A stretch of DNA of 64,000 bases from Parapusillimonas sp013416435 (GCF_052180245.1 NZ_CP197474.1:1612001-1676000), one strand, 5' to 3'; shown: positions 25,750-35,046, counted from the first letter of the stretch. Notes: generated by a model not told the origin, from the sequence alone. Numbers and translations: made by a program.

Positions 25750-26589
25750 TCAAACCCTCACATACCTCGTCAATCTCACATCCACCGTCACGTCCAGTTT
25801 CGTCAGGGCTTTGGCCCTGGCCAGGCCTTCGGCGCTCGCGCGGTACAGGTGCGGGGTCATGGCAAGCAAATCAGCGATTTGCGCCGTATCCGTCAATGCC
25901 AGCGTATAGCTCAGGCTTTCGGAGGCCACGCGTTCGAACGCGGCGGGATCGGTGTTGCCGCCAGGGCGCTCGGGTTTGATCGAGGGGTAGATGATTTCGC
26001 GTAATTCACGCAGGTGTAATGATCCGGCATCGACTTGCAGCAGTTGTCCGCCCGGCCTGAGCACCCGGGCGAATTCGGGGTAGACCGGAAAACCGAACAT
26101 GCAAAGCAGCCTGTCCACGGTCCCAGACTGTATGGGAAGGTTGGCGTTGCTGCCTACCAGCCAGGTTGTCTGCTTGTCCCGCTTGGCGGCCGACTGCACC
26201 GCCCACTTCGAGATATCCAGCCCCACCAGGCTCAGTTTCATACCTGCTGCGGCGCCAAGGGCCAGATTCCGCAGGTAATGGCCCTCTCCGCAGCCTGCAT
26301 CCAGGCAACTGACACTCGCGTCGGAAGGCAGGTCCAGCAAGGCATGCCGGCTCACGGCTTGGGCGATCAGGTCGTAAGCGCCGGAGTCCAGAAACCGGCG
26401 CCGCGCCGCCACCATTTCCTTGCTATCGCCGGGATCGCGTGATCGCTTGTTCTGCACGGGCAGAAGATTGACATAGCCCTGGCCGGCAACGTCGAAGCAA
26501 TGGCCCGCCGCGCATTTCCATATGTTTCCGTGGCGCTGCAGCGCTGCACCATCCAGCGGGCAGGCCAAGGTCTGAAACGGGATGATCAT
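25750..26589 (-). CDS. rlmA: 23S rRNA (guanine-N1) methyltransferase RlmA-like
   Basis: 279 residues. It has an N-terminal zinc-finger-like segment (LACPLDGAALQRHGNIWKCAAGHCFDVAGQ), then the strong RlmA signature GYVNLLPVQNKRSRDPGDSKEMVAARR, and a class I methyltransferase domain with SCLDAGCGEGHYLRNLAL for SAM. RlmA methylates G745 of 23S rRNA. The second finger ligand is Asp instead of the Cys of the E. coli protein (CPLD for CPLC). The gene stands alone. The start at 26589 gives the expected N-terminus; the stop lies about 10 bp from a palindromic repeat. Confidence 0.82.
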   Translation of the reverse strand: MIIPFQTLACPLDGAALQRHGNIWKCAAGHCFDVAGQGYVNLLPVQNKRSRDPGDSKEMVAARRRFLDSGAYDLIAQAVSRHALLDLPSDASVSCLDAGCGEGHYLRNLALGAAAGMKLSLVGLDISKWAVQSAAKRDKQTTWLVGSNANLPIQSGTVDRLLCMFGFPVYPEFARVLRPGGQLLQVDAGSLHLRELREIIYPSIKPERPGGNTDPAAFERVASESLSYTLALTDTAQIADLLAMTPHLYRASAEGLARAKALTKLDVTVDVRLTRYVRV

Positions 26590-26827
26590 AGGAGAAAATA
26601 TCTACCGGATGGCTGCAAAAAAGAGATCATAGCGTTTTGACAGGCCGCGGATGCGGCAGCGGGCGCCATCCTGAGAGTCCGCAAATGAAACTTGGCGGTT
26701 GTATAAGCCGGGACTTGCTCCGATAATTCACCATGGACCATGGTTTGAGCCGGCGCAGCCTCACTGTCGGCGCGTTCGATTCGCCCCTCGGCATGCTGTG
26801 CCGACCGCATCCTCTTCGGAGTTCCTC

Positions 26828-27391
26828 ATGAACACTTTTCGATTCGTGCCGGTGTTGCGCGGCGTGGCGCTGGGGTTGGCGGCCTTTGCCATCCAGTCGC
26901 CGGCCGCCCATGCAGCGCTGCCCACGGGCAGCGCCGCGCCTGCCTTTTCCTTGCAGGCTGCCCTGGGCGGCGAAGTATTCGACTTTTCCATGCGCGAAGC
27001 CTTGAAGCAAGGACCCGTCGTCTTGTACTTTTACCCTGCGGCCTTTACCAGCGGCTGCACCATAGAAGCGCATAATTTTGCGGAAGCCGTGGACGAATAC
27101 CGGCAGTACGGCGCAACGGTGCTCGGTGTGTCGGCCGACGACATCGAGACCTTGAAGAAGTTTTCCGTAAGTGCCTGCCGCAGCAAGTTCGCCGTAGCCG
27201 CAGATGCAGACGCCAGTGTCATCGGGGCTTACGACGCAAGAATGGCGTATCGGCCCGACAGAGCCGACCGCATTTCCTATGTCATCACCCCGGATGGCAA
27301 AATCTATTACGAGTTCAGCAGCCGCGACCCGGACAATCACGTTGAAAACACGTTGGCGGCCGTCAAAAAGTGGGCCGCGGAGCGGCGCTAG
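26828..27391 (+). CDS. Exported peroxiredoxin (PrxQ/BCP-like)
   Basis: 187 residues. A signal peptide is apparent (FVPVLRGVALGLAAFAIQ, cleavage near AHAALPTG), so it acts in the periplasm. The thioredoxin-fold core has VVLYFYPAAFTSGCTIEAHNF, where Cys of TSGC is the peroxidatic residue in a variant of the usual P-x3-T-x2-C motif. VSACRSKFAVAADADASV contains a possible resolving Cys about 48 residues later. The BCP-like DADASVIGAY and RISYVITPDGKIYYEF follow. The start is the ATG at 26828; the longer upstream frame has no signal sequence. Confidence 0.87.
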   Translation: MNTFRFVPVLRGVALGLAAFAIQSPAAHAALPTGSAAPAFSLQAALGGEVFDFSMREALKQGPVVLYFYPAAFTSGCTIEAHNFAEAVDEYRQYGATVLGVSADDIETLKKFSVSACRSKFAVAADADASVIGAYDARMAYRPDRADRISYVITPDGKIYYEFSSRDPDNHVENTLAAVKKWAAERR

Positions 27392-27410
27392 GTTTCAGCC
27401 GGCATTGGCA

Positions 27411-27440
27411 GGGGTCAGACCCCGTATGGGGTCTGACCCC
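27411..27440. repeat. Palindromic repeat, core GTAT
   Basis: Intact 30-bp copy between convergent peroxiredoxin and DUF892 genes. Confidence 0.93.
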
Positions 27441-27454
27441 CACCGGGGGCGCAT

Positions 27455-27955
27455 TCAATTCTGAACGCCGGCGGCCTTGGCGTTTGCACCGCTTTTTGCT
27501 AGCAAAGTAAGTTTTTCATCGGTGGCCTTTTCTTCGGCCAGCGTTTCCTTGAGCAGCGATACCGCGTCGGTGTATCCCAATTGCTTGCCCAGCTCACATA
27601 AGGTTCCATAGCTGGCGATTTCATAATGCTCGACCTTTTGGGCCCCGCCAATAAGCGCGGCATCGCGCACCGGTCCTTTTTCGATCTCTTCAATCACCTC
27701 CTTTCCTTCTTCGACCAATCCTTCCATGGCTGCGCATTTGATGCGCTTTAGCCGAAGATTCCGTTGTTCGACGATCTGGTCGATTCTTTCGACCTGGCCC
27801 TGGGTTTCTTCCAGATGGGTTGTAAACGCGGCTTGCAAATCCGGGTTCTCCGCGGCGCGAGCCAAGCGAGGGAGTGCCTTGGTGAGCTGCTTTTCGGCGC
27901 TATAGATGTCCGATAGTTCATGGATGAACAGGTCTTCTAAAGTCTTGACTGGCAT
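27455..27955 (-). CDS. DUF892 (YciE/YciF) ferritin-like protein
   Basis: 166 residues, a four-helix bundle. N-terminal MPVKTLEDLFIHELSDIYSA is the family hallmark; helices follow with EKQLTKALPRLARAA, EETQGQVERIDQIVEQ, AQKVEHYEIASYGTLCELG and EKATDEKLTLLA. Conserved acidic and His residues (HELSDIYSAEKQ, EETQ, VEHYEIA) form the di-metal site. The family is stress-induced in enterobacteria; its activity is not settled. GGAG sits 5-8 nt before the ATG at 27955. Confidence 0.88.
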   Translation of the reverse strand: MPVKTLEDLFIHELSDIYSAEKQLTKALPRLARAAENPDLQAAFTTHLEETQGQVERIDQIVEQRNLRLKRIKCAAMEGLVEEGKEVIEEIEKGPVRDAALIGGAQKVEHYEIASYGTLCELGKQLGYTDAVSLLKETLAEEKATDEKLTLLAKSGANAKAAGVQN

Positions 27956-28052
27956 GGGTGGCTCCAAATGACGGCGACATGCCGTGCAGTAGGGCGATGC
28001 TAGCAACTGCAATGCCTGCCTTTGACTCTTGTACGGTGTCTCCGTCGGAGCT

Positions 28053-28065
28053 GGGGTCAGACCCC
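28053..28065. repeat. Single 13-bp repeat unit
   Basis: GGGGTCAGACCCC followed by GTAC, i.e. a double copy lacking its second arm, 15 bp before an intact copy. Confidence 0.8.
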
Positions 28066-28080
28066 GTACGTGATGGAGTT

Positions 28081-28110
28081 GGGGTCAGACCCCGTACGGG
28101 GTCTGACCCC
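28081..28110. repeat. Palindromic repeat, core GTAC
   Basis: Perfect 30-bp copy; the last before the 18.7-kb repeat-free stretch. Confidence 0.95.
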
Positions 28111-28133
28111 TCAGCCCCCCGGCAATCGAACCG

Positions 28134-28700
28134 TCACGGCTTGGGCACGGTCCAAAAGTAGATGCGCTTCTGGTTCACGATCAAAGTCTGATCGGGTTCC
28201 CAATCGCCCATGTCGAAAGCATGGGAGACGATGCGGGTGCCGGGCTTGAGCTTGAGCAGCGTGGGGCGTAGCCGCATGTTCAGCGTGGGCAAGAGGTACA
28301 GGCTGATGACGGTCGCCTTCGACAAATCCTGTTCGAACAGGTCGCCTTCTATGAAAGTGACCTTGTCGCTGACGCCTTGCTGCTCGGCGTTTGCACGGGC
28401 CTCTTTGATGCGGGTCGGGTCGATGTCTATGCCTACGCCGCGCGTGCCATGCCGCTTCGCCGCGGTTACGGGTATGCGCCCGTCGCCCGATCCCAGGTCG
28501 TAGAGCACATCGCCGGGGCCGACTTTGGCCACGTCGAGCATGGCATCGACGACTTCCTGCGGCGTGGGAACATAAATGACATCCGGTTCGCGTGTTGCCT
28601 GGGCGGTGGCGCCTTGCGACGTTTGCGCTTGTGTGGGAGGAGGAAGGGCGGTGAGGCCCAGTCCCAGGGATACGGCGAGGACACTTAGCGTATGCTTCAT
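28134..28700 (-). CDS. Class I SAM methyltransferase with signal peptide
   Basis: 188 residues. The N-terminus KHTLSVLAVSLGLGLTALPP, ending TQAQTSQG, looks like a Sec signal peptide. A compact Rossmann methyltransferase follows: YVPTPQEVVDAMLDVAKVGP, the SAM motif VLYDLGSGDGRIPVTAAKRH, VGIDIDPTRIKEA, and a final sheet IYFWTVPKP. GGAGCCATC precedes the ATG at 28700. It is a paralogue of the longer protein at 30321-31163 (shared DVLYDLGSGDGRI, GVSDKVTFIEGDLF and TRIVSHAFDMGDW blocks). Substrate is unknown; SAM supply in the periplasm is a puzzle. Confidence 0.8.
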   Translation of the reverse strand: MKHTLSVLAVSLGLGLTALPPPTQAQTSQGATAQATREPDVIYVPTPQEVVDAMLDVAKVGPGDVLYDLGSGDGRIPVTAAKRHGTRGVGIDIDPTRIKEARANAEQQGVSDKVTFIEGDLFEQDLSKATVISLYLLPTLNMRLRPTLLKLKPGTRIVSHAFDMGDWEPDQTLIVNQKRIYFWTVPKP

Positions 28701-28732
28701 GATGGCTCCTTGGAGAGAGGAAAGACGCAAGG

Positions 28733-30124
28733 CTACGACGACGTTACCGGATTGGATGAAGAGCGCGTAAGCAGTAGCAGCAGCGCGCCCACGGCCAGCA
28801 CCGACAGGCCGACCAGGGCGCCGATGCCGGTATGGCGGACGCTGGCATACAGAAGGTAGGCGCTGGTGGCGCAGAAGATGAGCGGCAACAGCGGGTACAG
28901 TGGGACGCTATATGGCCGGACCCGGTCTGGGAACTTGCGGCGCAGCACGAAAAGCGCCACGCCCGTCAGCACGAAGAAAAGCCAGAAGACCGGGGCGGTG
29001 TATTCCACCATGGTGGCGAATCCACTGCGGGTCAGTGCCCCGACCAGGATCAGGCCGAGCACGATGGCCGCTTGCACCCACAGCGCGCGGACCGGGGCAT
29101 TGCGCTCGGGATGCCAGTGCCCCAAAGCAGAGAACAAGCTGGAATTGCGTCCAAATGCGAAACCGGTGCGGGCGCCGGTAAGTATGGTCGCGTTAGCGGA
29201 TGTCAGTGCCGACACGGCGATCAGCGTGGCGACGATGCCGGCGCCGGCCGGACCCAGCGCAATCTGCATCATGTCTGCCGCAATCGTGTTCGACTGGCTG
29301 AGCGCGGGCAATCCGAGCACGCTGAGATACGCCCAATTCACCAGGAAGTACAGCGTGGTAATCAAGGCCAGGCTGATCGCCAGGGCCCGGGGCAGGTTCT
29401 TGCCCGGCCCGAGGACTTCAGCGGAGACGTAGGCGGCCTCGTTCCAGCCACCGTAGGTAAGCATGACGAAGATCAGGACCAGCCCCCAGTTCGAAACATT
29501 GCCGGCATCGCCCCAGTCTGGCAGGCCGGATGTTGGCGGCGCATACCAGAATCCGACGCCGATGATCAGCACCACGCCCAGCACCTCGAGCATGGTCAGG
29601 ATATTTTGCGTGGTCTTGCCCGACTTCAAGCCGACCACATTCAACGCGGTCAGCATCAAGACCATGGTAGCGGCATAGATGGCCGATGAGTACGGCCCGA
29701 GCTCATAGAGCTTGGTGGCATAGTCGCCGAACACGAAGCCCAGCAGGGCGATGGATCCGGTCGGAATGATGGTGAGTCGGGCCCAGGCAAACAGGAAACT
29801 GACTCTGTGGCCAAAGGCCAGCCGCAGGAAATGGTATTCGCCGCCGGCGCTGGGGTGGGTGGTTGAAAGCTCCGCGTAGCACAGGGCGCCTCCCAGGGAG
29901 ATCAGGCCGCCCAGCACCCACGCAGCCATCATCTGGGTGACGCTGGAAGAATTGGCGGCGACCAGGGCAGGTGCGCTGAATATGCCGGCGCCTATGACGA
30001 TGCCTGTGATAATGGCAATGACGTCTATCGTTCCAAGCAGCTGCTTGGGTGAGCTTGCCTCGGTGACGCCCTGGTTGGTGGGGACGGGTGTTGCATGTAC
30101 GGCCCGATGATCATCACGAGGCAT
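28733..30124 (-). CDS. APC family amino acid permease
   Basis: 463 residues with about 12 transmembrane helices. The first helix has the APC signature DVIAIITGIVIGAGIFSAPA (unwound GAG). YAELSTTHPSAGGEYHFLRL in helix 3 and ALTSANATILTGARTGFAFG near helix 8 fit the basic or neutral amino-acid branch (LAT/YjeH-like). AGGAG precedes the ATG at 30124. It lies 32 bp upstream of the exported methyltransferase on the same strand, so the two may be co-transcribed. The ligand is not predictable. Confidence 0.88.
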   Translation of the reverse strand: MPRDDHRAVHATPVPTNQGVTEASSPKQLLGTIDVIAIITGIVIGAGIFSAPALVAANSSSVTQMMAAWVLGGLISLGGALCYAELSTTHPSAGGEYHFLRLAFGHRVSFLFAWARLTIIPTGSIALLGFVFGDYATKLYELGPYSSAIYAATMVLMLTALNVVGLKSGKTTQNILTMLEVLGVVLIIGVGFWYAPPTSGLPDWGDAGNVSNWGLVLIFVMLTYGGWNEAAYVSAEVLGPGKNLPRALAISLALITTLYFLVNWAYLSVLGLPALSQSNTIAADMMQIALGPAGAGIVATLIAVSALTSANATILTGARTGFAFGRNSSLFSALGHWHPERNAPVRALWVQAAIVLGLILVGALTRSGFATMVEYTAPVFWLFFVLTGVALFVLRRKFPDRVRPYSVPLYPLLPLIFCATSAYLLYASVRHTGIGALVGLSVLAVGALLLLLTRSSSNPVTSS

Positions 30125-30320
30125 GTGCTGTCTCCTGGAGTCGTGAGTAGGGGGGTACTGCCAGCGTGCTGCGCTGTTCTTGGCTCAACGCGTAGAATAA
30201 TACATGGGCTTTTGCGGGCTCGTGACGATGGAATCTTAAAAGTTATTTCTGTTGATTACGCCTGCCAACTTTTTGTTTGCATGGCGTACGGTATTAAGGT
30301 AGACACAGGAGCATGCAGGT

Positions 30321-31163
30321 ATGTGGGGTTTAAAGAGTGGGGCGTTGGCCGGTTTTGCAGCGGCGGCTTTTCTTGCGGGTTCGGTCGCACACGGGGCGGA
30401 TCAAGCCGCGAAGGAGCCGGCCAATCAGCCGTTTGCCTATATTGAACTCGATGTCCCTTACGTCCAGACACCAGATGCCGTCGTAGCCCGCATGCTTGAG
30501 TTGGCGGACGTGCAGCCATCCGATTTCGTCTATGACCTGGGTTCCGGCGACGGCCGCATCGCGATCGCAGCCGTGCGCGACCGCAAGGCCAAGGGCGCCT
30601 TTGGCGTCGAGATCGATCCCAAGCTGGTCGACGAGGCAGGGGCCAATGCAAGGCGGCAGGGCGTTTCCGACCGCGTGAAATTCGACGTCCAGGATCTGTT
30701 CACCACCGACTTTTCCCGTGCCACCGTGGTGACAATGTACCTGTTGCCCGATGTGAACTTGAAGCTCAGGCCGACACTGCTCGACATGCCGGCCGGCACA
30801 CGGGTGGTGTCGCACCAGTTCGACATGGGTGACTGGGCCAGCGATTTCCACGAACGCCAAGGGCGCCGCAATCTGTATCTATGGGTCGTGCCCGCCAAGC
30901 TGGGCGGCAAGTGGACGCTCAAGCAAGCGCATGGCGATGACTTGGTGCTTGAGCTCGACCAGCGCTATCAACGCTTTGAAGGCGTGGCTTCCCGTGGCGA
31001 TACCCGCCATCAGATACGGGACGGCTGGATCCGTGGCAAGGAAGTCCACTTCCAGCTGTATGCCGAATCGGGCGTGCATCATTATGCCGGTCGCGTCGAG
31101 GGTGACACCATCGTGCCGTTGACCGGATGGGGTGGCGAGGAAGGGTGGCAGGCGCGGCGCTGA
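30321..31163 (+). CDS. Class I SAM methyltransferase with signal peptide and extra C-terminal domain
   Basis: 280 residues. N-terminal SGALAGFAAAAFLAGSVAHG resembles a signal peptide. The methyltransferase domain (about 45-195) has VQTPDAVVARMLELADVQPS, the SAM motif FVYDLGSGDGRIAIAAVRDR and FGVEIDPKLVDEAGANARRQ. A C-terminal ~80-residue beta-rich domain (WTLKQAHGDDLVLELDQRYQ through HHYAGRVEGDTIVPLTGW) is missing in the paralogue 28134-28700. AGGAG lies upstream of the ATG. It diverges from the APC permease. Function unknown. Confidence 0.78.
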   Translation: MWGLKSGALAGFAAAAFLAGSVAHGADQAAKEPANQPFAYIELDVPYVQTPDAVVARMLELADVQPSDFVYDLGSGDGRIAIAAVRDRKAKGAFGVEIDPKLVDEAGANARRQGVSDRVKFDVQDLFTTDFSRATVVTMYLLPDVNLKLRPTLLDMPAGTRVVSHQFDMGDWASDFHERQGRRNLYLWVVPAKLGGKWTLKQAHGDDLVLELDQRYQRFEGVASRGDTRHQIRDGWIRGKEVHFQLYAESGVHHYAGRVEGDTIVPLTGWGGEEGWQARR

Positions 31164-31241
31164 ACGTGCCGTCCTGAACGCGCTCGGCCTTTGTCCTTTT
31201 CCTTGTATCAGGGCCGCGTATTTTTACCGTGTTACCCTTTT

Positions 31242-31275
31242 AAAAGCACGTTCCAAGGAACGTGCTTTTTATTTT
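31242..31275. terminator. Rho-independent terminator
   Basis: Perfect stem AAAAGCACGTTCC / GGAACGTGCTTTT followed by TTATTTT. It terminates the methyltransferase gene at 31163 and, being symmetric, could act both ways. It rules out an MscS start further upstream. Confidence 0.9.
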
Positions 31276-31298
31276 CATCGAACGACAAAGGGGAGCCC

Positions 31299-33686
31299 GT
31301 GATTTACTTGCCGGCACGCACACGCCTACGTCGGGGCCGATTGTCCCAGATTCTGGCTATCGTTTTCTTTGCGATCCATTTCCTGTTTTTGGCCGCATCG
31401 CCGCATGCGCAGCCCGTTGGCGGCGTTGAAAAAACCGTCGGCGCTCCGGCCGAATCCGGGCAGGCGGCTTACGGCGCGCTGGCCGATACGCTGGAAGACC
31501 CGGAAGCGCGGCACAGGCTGATCGATGAGTTGCGCGCGCTGGCGCAAGGACGGGAGCTGGCGGCGGTGCAAGGCGGCGACAGACGTGGCGCCCAAGATGG
31601 TGCCCAACTGTCGGCGGTCTCGGGCATTGCGGTGCTGTCGCAGCGGCTGGGGAATGTTCTGCAAGAGGTGACTGCGCAGTTGGGCAGCGACATCTCCGCC
31701 ACTCTGGATGCCGTGGGCCGGCTGGGCAGCAGCGGAGGCGTGACTCAGGGCAAGCTCGATGACCAGATGCCGGCATTGCGTGCGCTGGGGCTGGCAATCG
31801 CAGCCACCTTGCTGGCGTATGCCATTTTGCGAGGTATTGCCGGGCTTCTGTTCGGGCGATTGAATGCATGGATACGGCGAAAGCCGGCGGGCGAAGCCCA
31901 GGATCAGGCTGCCGAATCGTCTGTCCGGCCGTCCCCGAGACGCGAAGGCCGTCACCGTCTAGGCCGTATCACGCTCAGCCGCAAGCTGCTGGGTGTACTG
32001 CTCGCGCTGGTCGTGGATCTCGCCGCATCGTTGTTGGCCGCTTTGGCGGGTTACGTGGCGGTGGTCGGATCGAGCCAGCCGGCATACGGTAGCGCCTTCG
32101 CCTTTCAGTTTCTGACGGCCTTCGTGCTGATCGAAGCGGTCAGGTCGATATCCCGGGCGGTGTTCGCCACGCGTTACGATGAATTGCGCCTGCTTCCCCT
32201 GCAACCGGCCACGGCCCGTTTCTGGAACCGCTGGATCTCGCTCTTGATTGCCCTGACTGGTTATTGCCTGCTTGTGGTGGTGCCAGTGGGGCAGGTGGTA
32301 TTTGCACCATCCGTTGGACGTTTGATCGGCTTGGTGATCATGCTTTGCGTCTACATTACCGCGTTGCGAGTGGTCTGGAGCCAAAGGCTGGCGGTGCGTA
32401 CCGGCCTGATGCAGCGAGCCGATGCGGCCGGTACCGCCATCATGGGGTCCCTGTTGAGGATACTTGCCCGGATCTGGCATTGGGTGGCGTTGGCGTACTT
32501 CACCGTGTTGCTGGTAACGAGCCAGGCCGACCAGGCTGCGGCGCTGGCATTCATGCTGTCGGCTACGGTACAGACACTCATTGCCGTCGTGGCCGGCGCA
32601 CTGCTGGCGGCAGGCCTGCGGCGGCTGGAACTGCGCCGTATCGTGCTGCCGCCTAGCTTGGGTCGTAATTTCCCATCGCTCGAGCAACGCGTCAATGGCT
32701 ACAAGAATCCCGCCTTGCGTGGGCTGCACCTGGCATTGGTGATTGTCGTGATCCTGGTGGTTCTCGATGCCTGGCACGCCTTCGATTTGGCGGCATGGCT
32801 CGACTCTGAGCGTGGCCGTGCCGCCGTAGCGCTGGTGCTGCGGGTTGGTATCGTGCTGGCCATCGCAGCCCTTTCCTGGACCGTGCTGGCCAGCTTGATC
32901 GAACATCGGGTCGGCGCAAGGGACGGGCGCGGCGCCAGCGAGCGCGAAAAGACTTTGTTGATGCTGTTTCGCAATGCCGCCGCCATCACCATCGCCACAA
33001 TGACGGTGCTGATTGTGCTGTCGCAAATCGGCATCGATATCGGGCCGCTAATTGCCGGCGCCGGCGTAGTGGGCCTGGCCATCGGCTTTGGCGCGCAGAA
33101 GCTGGTGCAAGACGTGATCACCGGCGTGTTCATCCAGCTTGAAAACGGCATGAATCAGAACGATATCGTCGAGGTGGCGGGGCGTTTCGGCACGGTGGAG
33201 AAAATCACGGTCCGTTCGGTCGTGGTCCGGACCTTGGATGGTGGCTACCATCTGATTCCATTTTCGGCGATCGATACGGTCAGCAATCACACCCGCGACT
33301 TTGGCTACCATTATGCCGAATACAACATCGCGCACCGTGAAGACGTGGACCAGGCCGTTGCCGAACTCGAGCTTGCATTCAAGGATTTGATGGAAGATCC
33401 GGCGCTGGCGGCCCAGGTATTGTCAGAGATAGAGATACCGGGCGTGACCGCATTGAACGAGCGCGGTTTCACCGTGCGGGTGCTGATAAAGACCACGCCG
33501 GGCAACCAATGGATGATACAGCGGGGATTCAATCGTTTGGTGAAACGGCGCTTCGACGCCGCAGGCATCGAACTGCCTTACCCGCAGACCGTGGTGCATT
33601 TTGGCCGGGATGAAAACGGGCATGCCGCGCCGACGGATGCCAAAGCAATAGAGGTCTTGCGACAGAGCACGCAGACGGCATCATAG
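31299..33686 (+). CDS. MscS-family mechanosensitive channel (large, MscM/YbiO-like)
   Basis: 795 residues from a GTG start with AAAGGGGAG upstream, chosen because a terminator occupies 31242-31275. A signal-like N-terminus (ILAIVFFAIHFLFLAASPHA) precedes a periplasmic region of about 120 residues, then about ten transmembrane helices. The pore helix and beta domain of MscS are near the C-terminus: IGPLIAGAGVVGLAIGFGAQ, KLVQDVITGVFIQLENGMNQ and NDIVEVAGRFGTVEKITVR. The final domain is the cytoplasmic vestibule. It releases solutes on hypo-osmotic shock. Confidence 0.9.
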   Translation: MIYLPARTRLRRGRLSQILAIVFFAIHFLFLAASPHAQPVGGVEKTVGAPAESGQAAYGALADTLEDPEARHRLIDELRALAQGRELAAVQGGDRRGAQDGAQLSAVSGIAVLSQRLGNVLQEVTAQLGSDISATLDAVGRLGSSGGVTQGKLDDQMPALRALGLAIAATLLAYAILRGIAGLLFGRLNAWIRRKPAGEAQDQAAESSVRPSPRREGRHRLGRITLSRKLLGVLLALVVDLAASLLAALAGYVAVVGSSQPAYGSAFAFQFLTAFVLIEAVRSISRAVFATRYDELRLLPLQPATARFWNRWISLLIALTGYCLLVVVPVGQVVFAPSVGRLIGLVIMLCVYITALRVVWSQRLAVRTGLMQRADAAGTAIMGSLLRILARIWHWVALAYFTVLLVTSQADQAAALAFMLSATVQTLIAVVAGALLAAGLRRLELRRIVLPPSLGRNFPSLEQRVNGYKNPALRGLHLALVIVVILVVLDAWHAFDLAAWLDSERGRAAVALVLRVGIVLAIAALSWTVLASLIEHRVGARDGRGASEREKTLLMLFRNAAAITIATMTVLIVLSQIGIDIGPLIAGAGVVGLAIGFGAQKLVQDVITGVFIQLENGMNQNDIVEVAGRFGTVEKITVRSVVVRTLDGGYHLIPFSAIDTVSNHTRDFGYHYAEYNIAHREDVDQAVAELELAFKDLMEDPALAAQVLSEIEIPGVTALNERGFTVRVLIKTTPGNQWMIQRGFNRLVKRRFDAAGIELPYPQTVVHFGRDENGHAAPTDAKAIEVLRQSTQTAS

Positions 33687-33789
33687 GCATGTGGGGCTTG
33701 GGGCTGCGTCAATGGCAGACCCCCCGGAGACAGCGTCTTGCGGAGCGGATAAGATGCTCCTCGGCGGTAGTTAAAACATGGGATGAAGA

Positions 33790-34119
33790 ATGAAAATTAC
33801 TGACTTGCCTTTTTCCACGGTCGATTGGGCCACGGTAGAGCCTACCGAACACGCTGGCGAGCGGGGGATGGCTTTGTGGCGCACGCGCCAGTTTGGGCCT
33901 ATTCGTGTACGGCTGGTCGAATACAGCCCCGGCTATCTAGCGGACCATTGGTGTTCCAAGGGGCATATATTGTTTTGCGTGGCCGGGACGCTTGAGACGG
34001 AGCTGTCGGATGGAAGACGATATGTCCTGACGCCTGGCATGTCCTACCAAGTAGCCGATGAAGCAGAGCCCCACCGCTCGACGACCGAGACCGGCGCAAC
34101 GCTGTTCGTTGTGGATTAG
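33790..34119 (+). CDS. DHCW-motif cupin protein
   Basis: 109 residues, single cupin domain. The family motif region ADHWCSKGHILFCVAGTLET, with a swapped DHWC in place of DHCW, is followed by the ELSDGRRYVLTPGMSYQVAD sheet. HRSTTETGATLFVVD closes the barrel. These small cytoplasmic cupins have no assigned reaction; a metal bound by His/Cys in the motif is plausible. Monocistronic and convergent with the TrmB-like regulator, only 16 bp away. Confidence 0.82.
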   Translation: MKITDLPFSTVDWATVEPTEHAGERGMALWRTRQFGPIRVRLVEYSPGYLADHWCSKGHILFCVAGTLETELSDGRRYVLTPGMSYQVADEAEPHRSTTETGATLFVVD

Positions 34120-34135
34120 GGTTGCAGAGCATCTG

Positions 34136-34909
34136 TCAAGGAGCGTCAGTAGGCTGCCCGGACACGGAAGGCTGCGCTGGTTCAGATGCCATCCAGACTG
34201 CTTCGAACAACATGCCTTGATGAGCTGCATACTCCTCGCTTTCGATAATAAGGCCGTAGTTTTCGCGTTTCGATGAAATCAGGGCAACGGTATCGCCGTA
34301 GATCAAGGTTGTCATGGCCAGCGTCAGCGTAGGCGGAGTGAAGCGCACTTCGCGCATATCTTCTTTGCTGCTCGGCCAAATCGCGTGCGTGTCTCGGCTG
34401 CGTGAACGGATGGCGCGCATGGAAATGTTGCGTTCGATTCGAGTCTGGCGGTATCGCTCTATTTCATCTAGTCCTGGTGTCCCCTCGATTTCGTACATTG
34501 AGAACGTGGCGCGCAAGGTCAGCGAGCTATCACGCAGAGAATCCCAGAGCACGGTGCGTATGCCTTCCAGTCCTTCATAGAACCTGATTTGTGGCTTGCC
34601 CCTCACGTGGTTGTACATGGATCGCAGTTGCGGCAGCATATCTGTCACCATTTGTCGCCGTGCCGCCACATATTCCATCAATACGCTAGGGTCTCGCGCT
34701 ACCACGGTTCGCTTGCGTCCGCTGCCTTGAAATTCAACCAAACCCTCCTCTTCTAGCCGCGTTACGGCATCGTAAGTTGTAGTACGCGGTAAGCCTGTGC
34801 GCTGTGCGAGGCTTGCCACCGTTGCTGTGCCAACGTCTATGGCGCTTAGATAAACCGTAAAAAGATTGCCGCTGATTCCGAGACGGCCGAGCTTGTCCTG
34901 AAGATCCAT
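34136..34909 (-). CDS. TrmB-like transcriptional regulator
   Basis: 257 residues. The N-terminal winged helix (about 1-85) shows LGISGNLFTVYLSAIDVGTA, ASLAQRTGLPRTTTYDAVTR and LEEEGLVEFQGSGRKRTVVA, as in TrmB-family sugar and amino-acid regulators. The C-terminal part has PQIRFYEGLEGIRTVLWDSL and MTTLIYGDTVALISSKRENY, the phospholipase-D-like sensing fold seen in bacterial TrmB relatives. It diverges from the ABC importer operon over a 339-bp spacer carrying matched palindromes, so it is the likely regulator of that operon. Confidence 0.85.
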   Translation of the reverse strand: MDLQDKLGRLGISGNLFTVYLSAIDVGTATVASLAQRTGLPRTTTYDAVTRLEEEGLVEFQGSGRKRTVVARDPSVLMEYVAARRQMVTDMLPQLRSMYNHVRGKPQIRFYEGLEGIRTVLWDSLRDSSLTLRATFSMYEIEGTPGLDEIERYRQTRIERNISMRAIRSRSRDTHAIWPSSKEDMREVRFTPPTLTLAMTTLIYGDTVALISSKRENYGLIIESEEYAAHQGMLFEAVWMASEPAQPSVSGQPTDAP

Positions 34910-35030
34910 CCTGTTGCTCCGATAAGTTGCGATGCACGACCGTCGCGAAGATGCCGAAACATTATCCCGACGTGCCGGCCCGGCGACAAGTCCAAGAGTA
35001 TAGGGCAGCCCTCATCGCCAAGTACAATTT

Positions 35031-35046
35031 GTCGGATAAAACCGAC
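35031..35046. promoter_or_regulatory. Candidate TrmB operator 1
   Basis: GTCGG-N6-CCGAC (spacer ATAAAA). Same arm length and spacer as the site at 35139; both fit NNCGG-N6-CCGNN. Confidence 0.5.
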
